Program-made: the position numbers and the translations under genes | Notes under the pieces: model-generated | What the model saw: the letters and a program-made list of their open reading frames with translations, nothing else | Database searches by the model: none | What the model was told of the DNA's origin: nothing | From: Gp6-AA40 sp035496255 | GTDB taxonomy: Bacteria > Acidobacteriota > Vicinamibacteria > Vicinamibacterales > UBA2999 | Assembly (NCBI GenBank): GCA_035496255.1 | Contig: DATJEU010000042.1 | Coordinates: forward strand, 65,956-129,955 | Direction of reading: 5' to 3' | Length of the DNA: 64,000 nucleotides | Shown: in pieces, positions 8,921 to 17,992 of the stretch | Layout of the letters: each line of letters starts with the position of its first letter | How positions within the stretch are numbered: position 1 is the stretch's first letter

Positions 8921-9022
8921 GTTCCCGGTTGTGTTCACGTTCATGTTCGGATCTTCATCCAGTGCTCGAACGCGCTCCAGCGACGGGAGCCCAGGATTCG
9001 AACCTGAACACGAACCCGGAAC
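8921..9022. repeat. Word-iterated intergenic hairpin, copy 1
   Basis: Left arm 8921-8950 is made of GTTC-type words (gttcccggttgtgttcacg...). Right arm 8998-9022 (cgaacctgaacacgaacccg...) is its imperfect reverse complement, with a loop of about 47 nt. It starts 23 nt past the ZIP transporter stop codon. The rest of the 293-bp gap 8752-9044 holds no gene that I can support. Confidence 0.6.
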
Positions 9023-9044
9023 GGAGAAGTTGGAAGCGTGAACG

Positions 9045-9794
9045 TCAGAGAACGATCATCGTCCCGATCCCGAGGGCGATCAGCACGATCTGCCGCATCG
9101 ACGCCGCGTCGGTTCGACCGCGATGGAGGCCCGGAATGAGATCGGCCATCGCCACATACAGAAAGCTCGCCGCGGAGAGCGCCAGGCAATACGGCCGCAG
9201 CGTCGGGACGAAGTCGAACGCGACGAACGCGATGACGGCGCCGGCGGCGCTGGACAGACCGGAGAGCACATTCAACAGGAGCGCCTGCGTTCGCGAATAG
9301 CCCGCGTGCAGCAGGATCGCGAAGTCCCCGAGCTCCTGTGGAATCTCGTGCGCCGCGATCGCGATCGCGGTGCTGATGCCGAGCGGCACCGACGTCATCA
9401 CCGCTGTCGCAATGACCGCACCGTCGACGAAGTTGTGAAATGCGTCGCCGACGACGACACCCGCGACGCTGCCGTCGTGGACCTCGCAGTCGTGCGTGTG
9501 GCAGTGACGCCAGAGCACCAGCTTCTCGAGCACGAAGAAAAGCAGAACGCCCGCCAGCAGCGAGGCGTAGAGCCGCGCCGGCGGAAGCTGCTCGCTTGCC
9601 TCCGGCAGGATCTTCAGCATCGCCGCACCGAGCAGCGCGCCGACGGCATAGCTGACAAGTTCCGGGACAATGCGGGTGCGGGCGGCGTCCTTGATCAGGA
9701 GGACGCTCGCCGCCACCAGAAGGCCGCCCAGGCCGCCGAGGACGCTCAGCCCGAGCGCAAGGAGCAACGTTGGCACGTCTGGGGATGATAACAA
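9045..9794 (-). CDS. ZIP-family metal transporter
   Basis: 249 residues, probable inner-membrane importer of zinc or another divalent metal. About eight transmembrane helices are visible, and the ZIP metal-binding motifs are clear: HNFVDG in helix 4 and HEIPQELGD in helix 5. A His-rich loop between helices 3 and 4 (WRHCHTHDCEVHDG) is also typical. The start is uncertain: TTG 9794 has GGGG a few bases upstream, and GTG 9776 is a slightly shorter alternative that still keeps helix 1. The TauE/SafE gene ends 19 bp upstream on the same strand, so they may share a transcript. Metal specificity cannot be read from sequence. Confidence 0.9.
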   Translation of the reverse strand: MLSSPDVPTLLLALGLSVLGGLGGLLVAASVLLIKDAARTRIVPELVSYAVGALLGAAMLKILPEASEQLPPARLYASLLAGVLLFFVLEKLVLWRHCHTHDCEVHDGSVAGVVVGDAFHNFVDGAVIATAVMTSVPLGISTAIAIAAHEIPQELGDFAILLHAGYSRTQALLLNVLSGLSSAAGAVIAFVAFDFVPTLRPYCLALSAASFLYVAMADLIPGLHRGRTDAASMRQIVLIALGIGTMIVL

Positions 9795-9813
9795 GCATCC
9801 CCGGACGGTACGT

Positions 9814-10542
9814 TCAATGGGCGAGCAGCGCCTGCACGATCAGGCCGGCACCGCTCAGGATCAATCCCGCGCAGACATAGAACAGGAACCGGTCGCCGGC
9901 CACGCGCGAGTGCAGCCATCGGCCGAGGAGAACGCCTGCTGCCGTCGCGGGAAGCGTCAACACGAAATAGTGGGTGACCGTCGGCGTCCACAACCCGGCC
10001 ACGGCGTAACCGGCCATTCCGACGATGCTCGCGGGCAGGAAGTAACCCTGAAGTGTCGCCCGGAAACGTTCCGGCGGCCAGCGGCGAAGCGCGCCATAGA
10101 TGGCCAACGGCGGTCCGTTCATTCCGTACGCCCCGCCGAGGACGCCTGCCACCGCTCCGAACCACCAGCTCCATCGATCGTCGGTCAACGTCACGTGCCC
10201 CGGACGGCGCAGCGTCGAGAGTGCGAAGAGGACCACGATCGCACCGAGCAGGCCTTTCACTACCGCTTCGGGCGCCGAGTGCAGCAGCCACAGTCCGGCC
10301 GGAATACCCGGCAGCGACGCCAGAACCAGGCGGCCGGCGCTGCCGAACTCCACGTGCCGCCAATCGGTGGCAACGATCACCGCCGCGACGGTGATCGACA
10401 CAAGTACGGCAACCGGTGCGGCGACGGTGACCGGGAGCACGAAGGCAAGCAGGGGCACGGACACGAGCGCCTCGCCGAATCCAAGCGAGGCGCGAATCAG
10501 CGTCGCCACGAAGATGATGGCGGTGACGACCGCGAGTGTCAC
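9814..10542 (-). CDS. TauE/SafE-family (sulfite exporter type) membrane permease
   Basis: 242 residues with about eight transmembrane helices in two related halves. The first half has the family's GFG-A--S-PLL signature (RASLGFGEALVSVPLLAFVLP) and the second the matching G-V-GG-YGMNGPPLAIYGAL. These are the TauE/SafE (DUF81) landmarks. Family members export sulfite, sulfoacetate or other organic anions, but substrates vary widely, so none is assigned here. It starts at GTG 10542, 10 bp after the ankyrin gene's stop, and may be the distal gene of the DUF1592-DUF1552-ankyrin run. Confidence 0.88.
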   Translation of the reverse strand: MTLAVVTAIIFVATLIRASLGFGEALVSVPLLAFVLPVTVAAPVAVLVSITVAAVIVATDWRHVEFGSAGRLVLASLPGIPAGLWLLHSAPEAVVKGLLGAIVVLFALSTLRRPGHVTLTDDRWSWWFGAVAGVLGGAYGMNGPPLAIYGALRRWPPERFRATLQGYFLPASIVGMAGYAVAGLWTPTVTHYFVLTLPATAAGVLLGRWLHSRVAGDRFLFYVCAGLILSGAGLIVQALLAH

Positions 10543-10552
10543 GGAGACGTGG

Positions 10553-12208
10553 TCAACGGCCGGCGGGCGGCGGGAGCGCTTCGCCCTGCGGGCGCGGCGA
10601 CGGGACGGCGTCGGGATACAACTCGCGGATCAGCGCGGCTGTCTGCTCGCGAACGACCCCACTGCGGCCGCCGCGACCACCGGCACCAAGCGCAACGTCG
10701 AGCGGGGTGAACCCGTTGTTGTTGGGCAGCAGGAGCGCCCCGCGTGCAGCGAGCGTCTTCACGACCGCATCGCCCCGGGCAACTGCCGCATGAAGCGCCG
10801 TTGCGCCGGCGCTGTTGATCGCGTTGACGTCCACGCCGCGATCGAGCAACAGCGTGACCGCGGCCGCCGCGCCGGCCTCGGTTGGAACGACGATGCGGAT
10901 GCCTTCGCCACGAAGACCAGTGTAGCCCTGGCCCGCGGCGATCATGAGCGTGGAGGTGCCGTCCGGCAGCGTCAGGTTCGGATCGGCGCCGGCCTCGAGC
11001 AGCGCGCGCATGACCGCGACGTCGTTCGTCCTGGCCGCCCGCATCAACGGCGTCGTTCCCGGTCCGAAGTTCATCGTCGAGCCCGCGTCGTGGTGACGTT
11101 TGAGCGGGGCTGCGGTGAGCCGCGCGCTCGGGTGTGCGCCTTTGGCCAGCAGCCGCTTGACGAGATCGATGCCGTCGAGACGATCGTTGAGAATTGGCGC
11201 GGGCCGGCCCTGCACCCACTGCAGGCTGTTCATGTCCACCGCGGCGTATAGAGCCGCCATCCCGGCGAGATCCGCGACATTCGGATCGGCGCCCGCGTCG
11301 AGCAGCATCGCCGCCAGGTCGTAGTGGACGTTGATGATGGCAAAGACCAGCGCCGATGTGCCGACACCCGTCGCGAACGCCGTGAGGTCTTCCGGCGTCA
11401 ACTTGACGTCGGTTTCCGGCAGGGCAACGGCGTTCAGGTCTGCCTTGAGCGCGATAAGCGTGCGGGCGGCGCCGATGGCGCCCTGCCGGGCGGCATACAT
11501 CAGCGGCGTCCAGCCGCCGCGTGGGAACGGCGCATTGGGTCCGCCACTGCGCGGGAATTCGAGGACCGGTGGATCCAGCGTGGTCGAGCGCACGTTGACG
11601 TCGGCGCCGGCCGCGGCCAGTGCGCGCACGATATCGCCGTGATTGTCGGCAGCCGCCCAGATCATGGCGGTCTCGCCGAACCAGGGTTCGCGGACGTTGA
11701 CGTTGGCGCCCGCAGCGATCAGGCGCTGAACGGCATCAACGTGACCCGAGCGCGCGGCAGTCATGAGCACCGGCTCACCGGCGTCACTTGTCATGTTGGG
11801 ATCGGCGCCGGCTTTGAGCAGAAGATCGATGGCGGTCGCGCTCCCGTTTTCGGCGGCCAGGTTCAGCGGGTGGACCCCGTAGCGGTTGCTCGCCCTGGCG
11901 TCTGCGCCGGCCGCGAGGAGCATCGAGACGAGCTCGACGTCGTTGCCGCGAACCGCCCAATGCAGCGCCGTCGTGCCGTCGGCTGACGGCTTGTTGACGT
12001 CGGCCTTCGCTTTCAGCAGCGCTCGAACGGCTGCGTGATCGCCCCGCCGCGCGGCGTCGACGATCGTCGGCACGGTCTCCGACGCCGACACGCCGAGACC
12101 GGCGAGCACGCATATGGCGAGAATTCGGAGCAACGCTCGGATCACGCCAATCCATGCCGGGCGGGTTTGGCGACGCCGAGCCGCCGAGGCGTCAGAGCTC
12201 GAAGGCAT
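10553..12208 (-). CDS. Exported ankyrin-repeat protein
   Basis: 551 residues. After a hydrophobic signal-like segment (about residues 22-43) there are about ten ankyrin repeats (for example DGTTALHWAVRGNDVELVSMLLAAGADA, YGVHPLNLAAENGSATAIDLLLKAGADP), with irregular linkers between the middle and last repeats. Ankyrin stacks are protein-binding scaffolds. ATG 12208 overlaps the end of the DUF1552 gene by 17 bp; GTG 12145 is a possible shorter start that would place the signal peptide right at the N terminus. The DUF1592-DUF1552-ankyrin order recurs in Acidobacteriota as far as I recall, which points to a shared, unknown role. The protein is probably periplasmic or at the cell surface. Confidence 0.88.
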   Translation of the reverse strand: MPSSSDASAARRRQTRPAWIGVIRALLRILAICVLAGLGVSASETVPTIVDAARRGDHAAVRALLKAKADVNKPSADGTTALHWAVRGNDVELVSMLLAAGADARASNRYGVHPLNLAAENGSATAIDLLLKAGADPNMTSDAGEPVLMTAARSGHVDAVQRLIAAGANVNVREPWFGETAMIWAAADNHGDIVRALAAAGADVNVRSTTLDPPVLEFPRSGGPNAPFPRGGWTPLMYAARQGAIGAARTLIALKADLNAVALPETDVKLTPEDLTAFATGVGTSALVFAIINVHYDLAAMLLDAGADPNVADLAGMAALYAAVDMNSLQWVQGRPAPILNDRLDGIDLVKRLLAKGAHPSARLTAAPLKRHHDAGSTMNFGPGTTPLMRAARTNDVAVMRALLEAGADPNLTLPDGTSTLMIAAGQGYTGLRGEGIRIVVPTEAGAAAAVTLLLDRGVDVNAINSAGATALHAAVARGDAVVKTLAARGALLLPNNNGFTPLDVALGAGGRGGRSGVVREQTAALIRELYPDAVPSPRPQGEALPPPAGR

Positions 12209-13508
12209 TGGTGCTGACGCCGAAGTGATCGATCTCGGCGCCGAAGCGCTGCGCGACGGTGAGCATCACGTCGGCGAGTTCCGTGCCCTTGGTGGCGACG
12301 AGGTGACGATCGCCCTTGAACAGCCCGCTGCCGCTGCCCACCTGCAGGTAAGGCAGGTCGAGCGGCGAGTGAGCGTTGCTGTCGCTCATGCCGCTGCCCC
12401 AGAGCACGACGGAATGATCGAGGAGAGAGCCGTCGCCATCGGGCGTCGTCCGCAGCCGATCGAGGAACTTCCCGAAGATGCCGATCTGATAGATATTCAG
12501 TTTCACGAGCAGCGCAAGCTTCTCGGGCTCGTTGCCGTGGTGCGACACGTGATGCCACGGCTCGTTGAAATCGAGCTCGGGGAATACGAGCTGGCTCGCT
12601 TCGCGATTGAGCATGAAGCTGAAAACACGCGTCAGGTCGGCTTCCCACGCCACCGCCATCAGATCGAACATCGTGCTGGCGTGCTCGGCCCAGGAGTCGG
12701 GGATGCCGATCGGCGCCTTCGGCACCAGCACCTCGGTGGTCGCTTGTTGCTCCGCCCGTTGGATGCGCGCTTCAATCTCGCGGACGTGGTCGAGATATTG
12801 ATCGAGGCGGAGCCGATCGCGTGCGCCGAGCCCTTTCTCCAGCGAGCTCACGTCGCCGCGGACCGAATCGAGGATGCTGCGGTTCTGGCGCATCCGCGCG
12901 ACGCGCTCTTCTGTCGATCCCGGCCGGCCGAACATGCGCTCGAACACGACTCGCGGATTGCACTCGAGCGGCATCGGCGTCGTCGGCGTCCTCCACGAGA
13001 TCGTGTTCATGTACGCGCAACTGTAGCCAACGTCGCACGCGCCAACGTAGCCGGTGAGATCCTCGGTGCCGATCTCGAGCGAGGGAAAGACGGTGTCGCG
13101 GCCGATCTGCGCCGCGATGATCTGATCGAGCGAGGTGCCGGCAACGAAGTCCTCCGCTTCCGTGCGCTTGGGCGCGCAGCCGGTCAGCCAGGTGCCGCTG
13201 CTCACCGCGTGCGTTCCCTGCAATGGGCGATCGGCGTTGGAGACGACGATCATCGAGTCCTTGAACGGCGCGAGCGGCTCCAAAATCGGACTGAGCTCGA
13301 ATCCCTTCCCTGAGGTCTTCGGCGTCCAGTGCGACGGGCGTTCACCCATCGGCACGAATACTGCGCCGAACCGGCGTGGCGGCGTCGCGGCCATGACCGA
13401 CCGGCTCGCCAATGCCGGAACCATGGCGTCGAGCAGCGGCAGCGCGAGCGTGGCGCCGATGCCGCGCAGCACGGTTCGGCGGGAAAGGAAGCGGCGGGTC
13501 AGGAACAT
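12192..13508 (-). CDS. DUF1552 protein with Tat signal
   Basis: 438 residues. A twin-arginine signal is clear: SRRTVLRG within the first 20 residues, then a hydrophobic stretch ending DAMVPALA. The remainder matches DUF1552 (RRFGAVFVPMGERPSHWTPK, then GTHAVSSGTWLTG, WGSGMSDSNAHSPLDLPYLQVG near the end), a family related in layout to the DUF1501 sulfatase-like proteins. The folded-export signal suggests a cofactor or metal bound in the cytoplasm (inference). ATG 13508 has GGAG 6 nt upstream. It lies 127 bp after the DUF1592 gene on the same strand; the two families are usual partners in Acidobacteriota and Planctomycetota. Confidence 0.93.
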   Translation of the reverse strand: MFLTRRFLSRRTVLRGIGATLALPLLDAMVPALASRSVMAATPPRRFGAVFVPMGERPSHWTPKTSGKGFELSPILEPLAPFKDSMIVVSNADRPLQGTHAVSSGTWLTGCAPKRTEAEDFVAGTSLDQIIAAQIGRDTVFPSLEIGTEDLTGYVGACDVGYSCAYMNTISWRTPTTPMPLECNPRVVFERMFGRPGSTEERVARMRQNRSILDSVRGDVSSLEKGLGARDRLRLDQYLDHVREIEARIQRAEQQATTEVLVPKAPIGIPDSWAEHASTMFDLMAVAWEADLTRVFSFMLNREASQLVFPELDFNEPWHHVSHHGNEPEKLALLVKLNIYQIGIFGKFLDRLRTTPDGDGSLLDHSVVLWGSGMSDSNAHSPLDLPYLQVGSGSGLFKGDRHLVATKGTELADVMLTVAQRFGAEIDHFGVSTNAFEL

Positions 13509-13528
13509 GACAACTCCTGTTGTTCACT

Positions 13529-13620
13529 CTTCTCGGTTCTGGCTTCTCGGTTCGGGTTCAGGTTCGGAGTCCGGCGTCGCGACATCAGGCCCGAACCTGA
13601 ACACGAACCAAGAACCAAGC
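13529..13620. repeat. Word-iterated intergenic hairpin, copy 2
   Basis: Left arm 13529-13567 (iterated GGTTC/GGCTTC words) and right arm 13590-13620 (CCGAAC/CGAACC words) are imperfect reverse complements around a 22-nt loop. It begins 16 nt past the DUF1592 gene stop and fills most of the gap to the DUF1552 start. Confidence 0.65.
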
Positions 13621-13635
13621 ATGTAGAAGCACGAA

Positions 13636-16158
13636 CTATCTCGCGGCGCTCTGTGTTCGAGCTGCCGCCGCCCTGGTTCTCATCGTGAACGGAACGCTTC
13701 GAACGATGCCGAGAACAATCGACGAGAACCGATAGTTGTCCTTCGCCGCATCGCGGACGACGGTGCGGACGGCAGGCATGTCGGCGCCCGCCAGGCTGCG
13801 GCCGAGCGCGTACGTCATCAGGCGTTCGGTCACGGTCCGGACGAATGTCTGGGGATCGCGCAGCAACGCCTGTCGCAGCTCGACGACGCCGGTGACGCGC
13901 GTGCCGTCCGCCAGCTGACCGGAGGCATCCACCGGCGTGCCGCGCGTGCCGCCGTCGCGGGTGCGCCAGGCGCCGACCGCATCGAAGTTCTCGAGCGCCA
14001 GTCCGGCCGGATCGATCAGCCGATGGCAACTCGCGCAGGATGGGTTGCGGCGATGCTGTTCCAGCCGCTCGCGAACCGAGCGCGGCTTCTGCGGTTCGAG
14101 GTCTTCGGGGAATGCCGGCACGACGTCCGGCGGCGGCGGTGGCGGCGTGCCGAGCAGGTTGTCGAGCACGAACTTGCCGCGCAGGACCGGCGACGTGCGA
14201 TGCGGGTGCGACGTCACCATGAGGATCGCGCCCTTGCCGAGCAGACCGCGCCGCGTGTCGTCAGGCAGCGTGATTCGCCGGAAGTGACTGCCGTAGACGT
14301 TCGGGATCCCGTAATGCTTCGCCAGGCGCTCGTTGACGAAGGTGTAGTCGGCCGTCATCAGGTCGAGGATGTTGCGGTCCTCGCGCATGATCGAGCCGAA
14401 GAACAGATTCATCTCCGTCAGCAGCGCCTGCCGGAGGTCGTCGTCGAAGTCCGGGAACTCGTGCGAGTTCGGCTGCTTGCTCTTCAGGTTCCGCAACTGC
14501 AGCCATTGCCCGGCGAAGTTGTCGACGATCGATTCGGCCTTCGGGTCCTCCAGCATGCGGCGCACCTGCTTCTCGAGCGTATCGCCTTTCGTCAGCTTGC
14601 CCGAGCCGGCCAGCGCCAGCAGTTCGTCGTCCGGGATGCTGCTCCACAGGAAAAATGAGAGTCGCGAGGCCAACGCGAGGTCGTCGAGCCGATACACGTC
14701 ACTCGGCGGTGCATCGCTCGCGCTGACCGCCCTCGCCGTACTGTTTCCGGACCTGCCCGCCGTAGCCCTGGGCGCAGGAGGGTCGGGCTCCACCCGGAAT
14801 ACGAACTTCGGGCTCGCAAGGACGCGTCGCAGCGCGAGGTCGATGCCGCTGTCGAACGACTGGCCCTCGCGGCGTCCCTGTTCGAAAAACGACATGATCG
14901 CCCGCAGGTCGTCGGCAGTCACGTCGCCGCGATACGCGCGGCGGGCGATGGTTGAAAGCATCCGGCGTGCACAGTCGTCATCGCTCCCGGCCGAGTCTGT
15001 TGGTTTACAGACGAAGATTCGGCGACGGCTCGGTGTGTCGCCGGGGCCGGCGGGAGTGAAGGGTCCCGTGAGAATGACTTGGTCGATGTGCGGCAGCCCC
15101 GAGAAGTCGATCGTGTCGGACGAACTGCGCACGTAGTTCTGCAGGCGCCGTGTATTCAGCGCGTGCGTCCGTTCGAGAAACGCCACCGAGATCTCGTGCG
15201 GACCGGCGGTCAGCGGAATCTTCGTGGTGAACCGTCCGTCAACGCGATCACCGGTCGTGGTCGGGTTGTCACTCGACGCGCGAATCTCGGCGTCACCACC
15301 GAACGTCGCCAGGTGGACGCGCTCGCCGTCCACGGCGATTTCGAGCTGATGTTGATATTCGAGGCCGCGCATCGTTCCGAGGTTCGTGCGGAACAACTTC
15401 ACCTGGAACTGGTACTCGCCGTCGAGCGGCAGCGTCGGATGAATGAGGATGCCGCCGACGGTGCCCAGCGGCAGGCCTTCGATGTGCTCGTCCTGCGAGG
15501 CGTCCTGGCGCACGCGATAGACCTCGCCTGCCGGTGGCGTGTGGGGGTCGCCGAGCGCAAGGGCGCTGACACGTTCCGCAGCAGTGAGGTAGCTCTCGAG
15601 CAGGACCGGTGAGACCCCGAGGACGTCGGCGTTGTTGTCGAACCCGGAGGCCGAATCGTCTGGCGGCAGCAGCGAAGTGACGTCGACGTCGAGCGCGAGG
15701 AGATCACGGATCGCGTTGGCGTATTCGGTGCGGTTCAACCGGTGCACCAGCGGCCGCCCGGGATTGAGATGCGTTAGAGCGGCGCGGTCGAGCGTGGCTT
15801 CAAGGCCGGCGACCAGCGCCTGCCGCGTGGCCTGATCCGGTTGGGGCGCGCCGGCCGGCGGCATCATGCCGCCGCGCACCTTGCGAATGACCTTTTCCCA
15901 CACGTCCGGGTTCGCGGCCACGTCATCAAGTGCCGCTGAGTCCAGTTCGAGTCCGGCGGTCTTCGCGCGGGCGTTATGACAGCCGATGCAGTACCTGTTG
16001 ATCGTGGACCGAGCCGGGGGCGAAGCGGGAGTGGCCGCCGCGGCCGGGTCCGCCGAAGCGTCGGAGCCGCGAAGGCTGGTCAGATCAGCAGCGTGGGGAG
16101 CGGCCCAGCCCCAGGTGATCGCAGCGATAAGGGCGGCAGCCACGCCCAACCGGCGCAT
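13636..16158 (-). CDS. DUF1592 c-type cytochrome-like protein (DUF1587/1592/1595/1588/1585)
   Basis: 840 residues. After a short signal peptide there is a heme-binding CIGCH (residues 57-61, Planctomycete-type cytochrome C domain), then the DUF1587 block (HRLNRTEYANAIRDLL), a beta-rich sugar-binding-like region, DUF1595, DUF1592 (LASRLSFFLWSSIPDDELL...), DUF1588 (RRGLLGKGAILMVTSHPHRTSPVLRGKFVLD) and DUF1585 at the C terminus. A second CASCH lies in DUF1588 (PSCASCHRLIDPAG). The two CxxCH motifs imply covalent heme and a periplasmic redox role, but the substrate is unknown. ATG 16158 is 8 nt after TAAGAT with no Shine-Dalgarno. It is followed by DUF1552 and ankyrin genes. Confidence 0.93.
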   Translation of the reverse strand: MRRLGVAAALIAAITWGWAAPHAADLTSLRGSDASADPAAAATPASPPARSTINRYCIGCHNARAKTAGLELDSAALDDVAANPDVWEKVIRKVRGGMMPPAGAPQPDQATRQALVAGLEATLDRAALTHLNPGRPLVHRLNRTEYANAIRDLLALDVDVTSLLPPDDSASGFDNNADVLGVSPVLLESYLTAAERVSALALGDPHTPPAGEVYRVRQDASQDEHIEGLPLGTVGGILIHPTLPLDGEYQFQVKLFRTNLGTMRGLEYQHQLEIAVDGERVHLATFGGDAEIRASSDNPTTTGDRVDGRFTTKIPLTAGPHEISVAFLERTHALNTRRLQNYVRSSSDTIDFSGLPHIDQVILTGPFTPAGPGDTPSRRRIFVCKPTDSAGSDDDCARRMLSTIARRAYRGDVTADDLRAIMSFFEQGRREGQSFDSGIDLALRRVLASPKFVFRVEPDPPAPRATAGRSGNSTARAVSASDAPPSDVYRLDDLALASRLSFFLWSSIPDDELLALAGSGKLTKGDTLEKQVRRMLEDPKAESIVDNFAGQWLQLRNLKSKQPNSHEFPDFDDDLRQALLTEMNLFFGSIMREDRNILDLMTADYTFVNERLAKHYGIPNVYGSHFRRITLPDDTRRGLLGKGAILMVTSHPHRTSPVLRGKFVLDNLLGTPPPPPPDVVPAFPEDLEPQKPRSVRERLEQHRRNPSCASCHRLIDPAGLALENFDAVGAWRTRDGGTRGTPVDASGQLADGTRVTGVVELRQALLRDPQTFVRTVTERLMTYALGRSLAGADMPAVRTVVRDAAKDNYRFSSIVLGIVRSVPFTMRTRAAAARTQSAAR

Positions 16159-16166
16159 CGCCGCGG

Positions 16167-16172
16167 ATCTTA
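16167..16172 (-). promoter_or_regulatory. TAAGAT -10-like box 8 nt before the DUF1592 start
   Basis: On the minus strand TAAGAT is followed by 8 nt and the ATG; no Shine-Dalgarno is present. The same TAAGATC word precedes the mutase gene (N9) and enolase (N7). Confidence 0.45.
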
Positions 16173-16259
16173 AGCGATTTTCGATTCGCCAGGCCGACCC
16201 GAAGGTCGTCCTCTAAGGACGGCTACCCTCGAGCGGCTCCCGAGCCCGTAGTCTGGTCT

Positions 16260-16272
16260 CCGTAGCCCGGCT
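16260..16272 (+). repeat. CCGTAGCCCGGCT repeat overlapping a stop codon
   Basis: The word overlaps the last bases of the VWA gene (stop TAG at 16271-16273, minus strand). A second CCGTAG lies 12 bases upstream (about 16246), the same paired arrangement as at 23774-23799. Confidence 0.5.
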
Positions 16273-17287
16273 AAGACGCAACGTAACCCGTGCGAGCGCG
16301 AACGGTGAGGCGGCGATCGCGGACTTCGACCCGGATCGCGTGCCACCGGCCATCCTTCGGGCGCGTCGAGGCGTACCCGAGGTAGTACTGCTTGCTCAGT
16401 TCGTCAGCGATGCGCGCGGTTGCTTCATCCAGGTTGTCGAAGCCGCGAACAATCTCCGTGCGGCCGCCGGTGTCATCGGTGATGCGCCGCAGCGCATCGG
16501 CGTTGACCCGTTCGCCCGACGACTGGCCCCAGGGGCCGCCGATGATCTGCGGAAAGCGCCGTCCTGGCCGGCCACCCGGAATCGGAAAGGGAATCGGGAA
16601 CGGCTGGCGGGGCGGCTGTACCGGCGGCGTTGTCCGGCGATCGTTACGGCCCGTTGCATCGACACCGAGAGCGTACACAAGCACCTCGCTTTCGCGAATC
16701 GCCTGTCGCAACTCGCTGACCTCGAGATGGCTGCTGCTGTCGTTGCCGTCGGAGATGACGAGAATCGCGCGCTTCGCATTCCGGCCGCTCGTGGCGATCG
16801 GCAGCGCCTGCGCGATCGCGTCGTACAGCGCGGTGCCACCCTCGGCATCCACGTGTGACAGCGCGCGGCTGATGGCTCGCCGGTCCGTCGTCCAGTCCTG
16901 TTCGAGATGCGCGGCCGTGGAGAAGTCCATGAAGAACAGTTCGTCGTCCGGCTCCAGCAGTTCCTGCGTGAAGCGGTTGATCGCCGCGCGCGCCGACGCC
17001 ATCTTGTCCGGCGTCATGCTGCCGCTGACGTCGAGCAGAATGCCGAGGCTCACCGGAACCCGATCGGCACTGAAGTGGGTGATCTCCTGCTTGTCGTTGT
17101 CCTCATACAGAGTGAAGTCGTCTCTCCGGAGTCCCGAGACAAATCGGCCGGATTCATCGCTGACTGTCGCCGTGACATTGATCAGCTCAACGGTACTCTT
17201 CAGCCTGAAACCATCCTGCGCCGACAAGGACGCAGCCGACCCGGTCAGCAGTGCGAGCGCAACGAGGAGGCGACCCGGCGATTTCAT
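16271..17287 (-). CDS. VWA-domain protein, acidobacterial TIGR03436 type
   Basis: 338 residues, exported. A signal peptide (about residues 1-23) is followed by a beta domain (ELINVTATVSDESGRFVSGLRRDDFTLYEDND) and a von Willebrand A domain whose metal site reads DVSGS (D86, S88, S90). A Pro/Arg-rich loop (PFPIPFPIPGG, about residues 225-245) interrupts the C-terminal half. This is the VWFA-related acidobacterial family, of unknown role; VWA domains bind proteins through a metal ion. It starts 9 bp after the FxLYD gene with AGGGG upstream, so it is co-transcribed with FxLYD and probably TonB. The stop codon overlaps a CCGTAGCCCGGCT repeat. Confidence 0.9.
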   Translation of the reverse strand: MKSPGRLLVALALLTGSAASLSAQDGFRLKSTVELINVTATVSDESGRFVSGLRRDDFTLYEDNDKQEITHFSADRVPVSLGILLDVSGSMTPDKMASARAAINRFTQELLEPDDELFFMDFSTAAHLEQDWTTDRRAISRALSHVDAEGGTALYDAIAQALPIATSGRNAKRAILVISDGNDSSSHLEVSELRQAIRESEVLVYALGVDATGRNDRRTTPPVQPPRQPFPIPFPIPGGRPGRRFPQIIGGPWGQSSGERVNADALRRITDDTGGRTEIVRGFDNLDEATARIADELSKQYYLGYASTRPKDGRWHAIRVEVRDRRLTVRARTGYVAS

Positions 17288-17296
17288 GATTGCCCC

Positions 17297-17950
17297 CTAC
17301 TTCTTCGCGAGCAACTGGTGCCGCTTGTCGACGTGAGTGACAACGCCCGCCTCGGTGCGGAAGCTGACGCGATAGCGGCCCACGTCGCCAACATTCGGTA
17401 CTGACACGCGGAAGGGCGATTCATCGCCGGGGCCGAGCGTGACGAAATCCAGCGGCGCCCGGCCGCTCGCGATGAAGTTGCTGTTGCGATCGAAGGTCAA
17501 CACCACTGCGGTGAGGTGCTGGACGGCGCCGCTTCCAGCGTTGCGGACCAGCCCGGTGACGGTCAGCGTGTCGCCTTCGCGTTCGGGCCGCATCGACAGC
17601 AGTTCAAGAGAGGCGTTGTCCGCCGCCGTCGCAGTCACGGCCTCGTGATGATGCGCCCCAACCATCGTCACGGCGACGATCAGGGCGACGCCGGCCGCGA
17701 ATCCCAGCGCGATCTTCAGGAGGATGCGCGTCGCCGGTGCGGATCGTTGCGGCGTCAGAAACTCTGGGTGAACGGCAACGCCGTCGCCGGGGACATCCAC
17801 GGGCGCCGGGGTTTCCCCATCGATGGCTTCGGCGAGCGCCGCAACCCGTGCGGCGGATCGCCGCTGCTCCTGACGCGACAGTCGCCATGCGATCGCGGCG
17901 AAACCGCCGGCCGCAATCAGCGAGACGATCGAAACGACCTGAAGCAGCAT
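17297..17950 (-). CDS. Two-helix membrane protein with FxLYD-like domain
   Basis: 217 residues. ATG 17950 is chosen over an upstream GTG because GAGGG lies 9-10 nt before it and the first helix then starts at once (MLLQVVSIVSLIAAGGFAAIAW). A basic and Pro-rich cytoplasmic part follows, then a second helix (ILLKIALGFAAGVALIVAVTMVGA). The C-terminal 100 residues form a periplasmic beta domain with the FxLYD pattern: GLVRNAGSGAVQHLTAVVLTF, then LGPGDESPFRVSV. FxLYD domains occur in surface and envelope proteins. It sits between TonB and VWA genes with short gaps (42 and 9 bp), so the three probably act together. Function unknown. Confidence 0.75.
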   Translation of the reverse strand: MLLQVVSIVSLIAAGGFAAIAWRLSRQEQRRSAARVAALAEAIDGETPAPVDVPGDGVAVHPEFLTPQRSAPATRILLKIALGFAAGVALIVAVTMVGAHHHEAVTATAADNASLELLSMRPEREGDTLTVTGLVRNAGSGAVQHLTAVVLTFDRNSNFIASGRAPLDFVTLGPGDESPFRVSVPNVGDVGRYRVSFRTEAGVVTHVDKRHQLLAKK

Positions 17951-17992
17951 CTGCGTTTCCCTCACTCCCGAGGACCGGCTACCGACGACTGA

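Noticed and set aside
8960..9022. tRNA-like T-arm (CAGG-TTCGAAT-CCTG) on the minus strand at about 8990-9006
   Set aside because: The 5' acceptor half, D-arm and anticodon arm do not appear within 60 nt; the match is part of the word-iterated hairpin.
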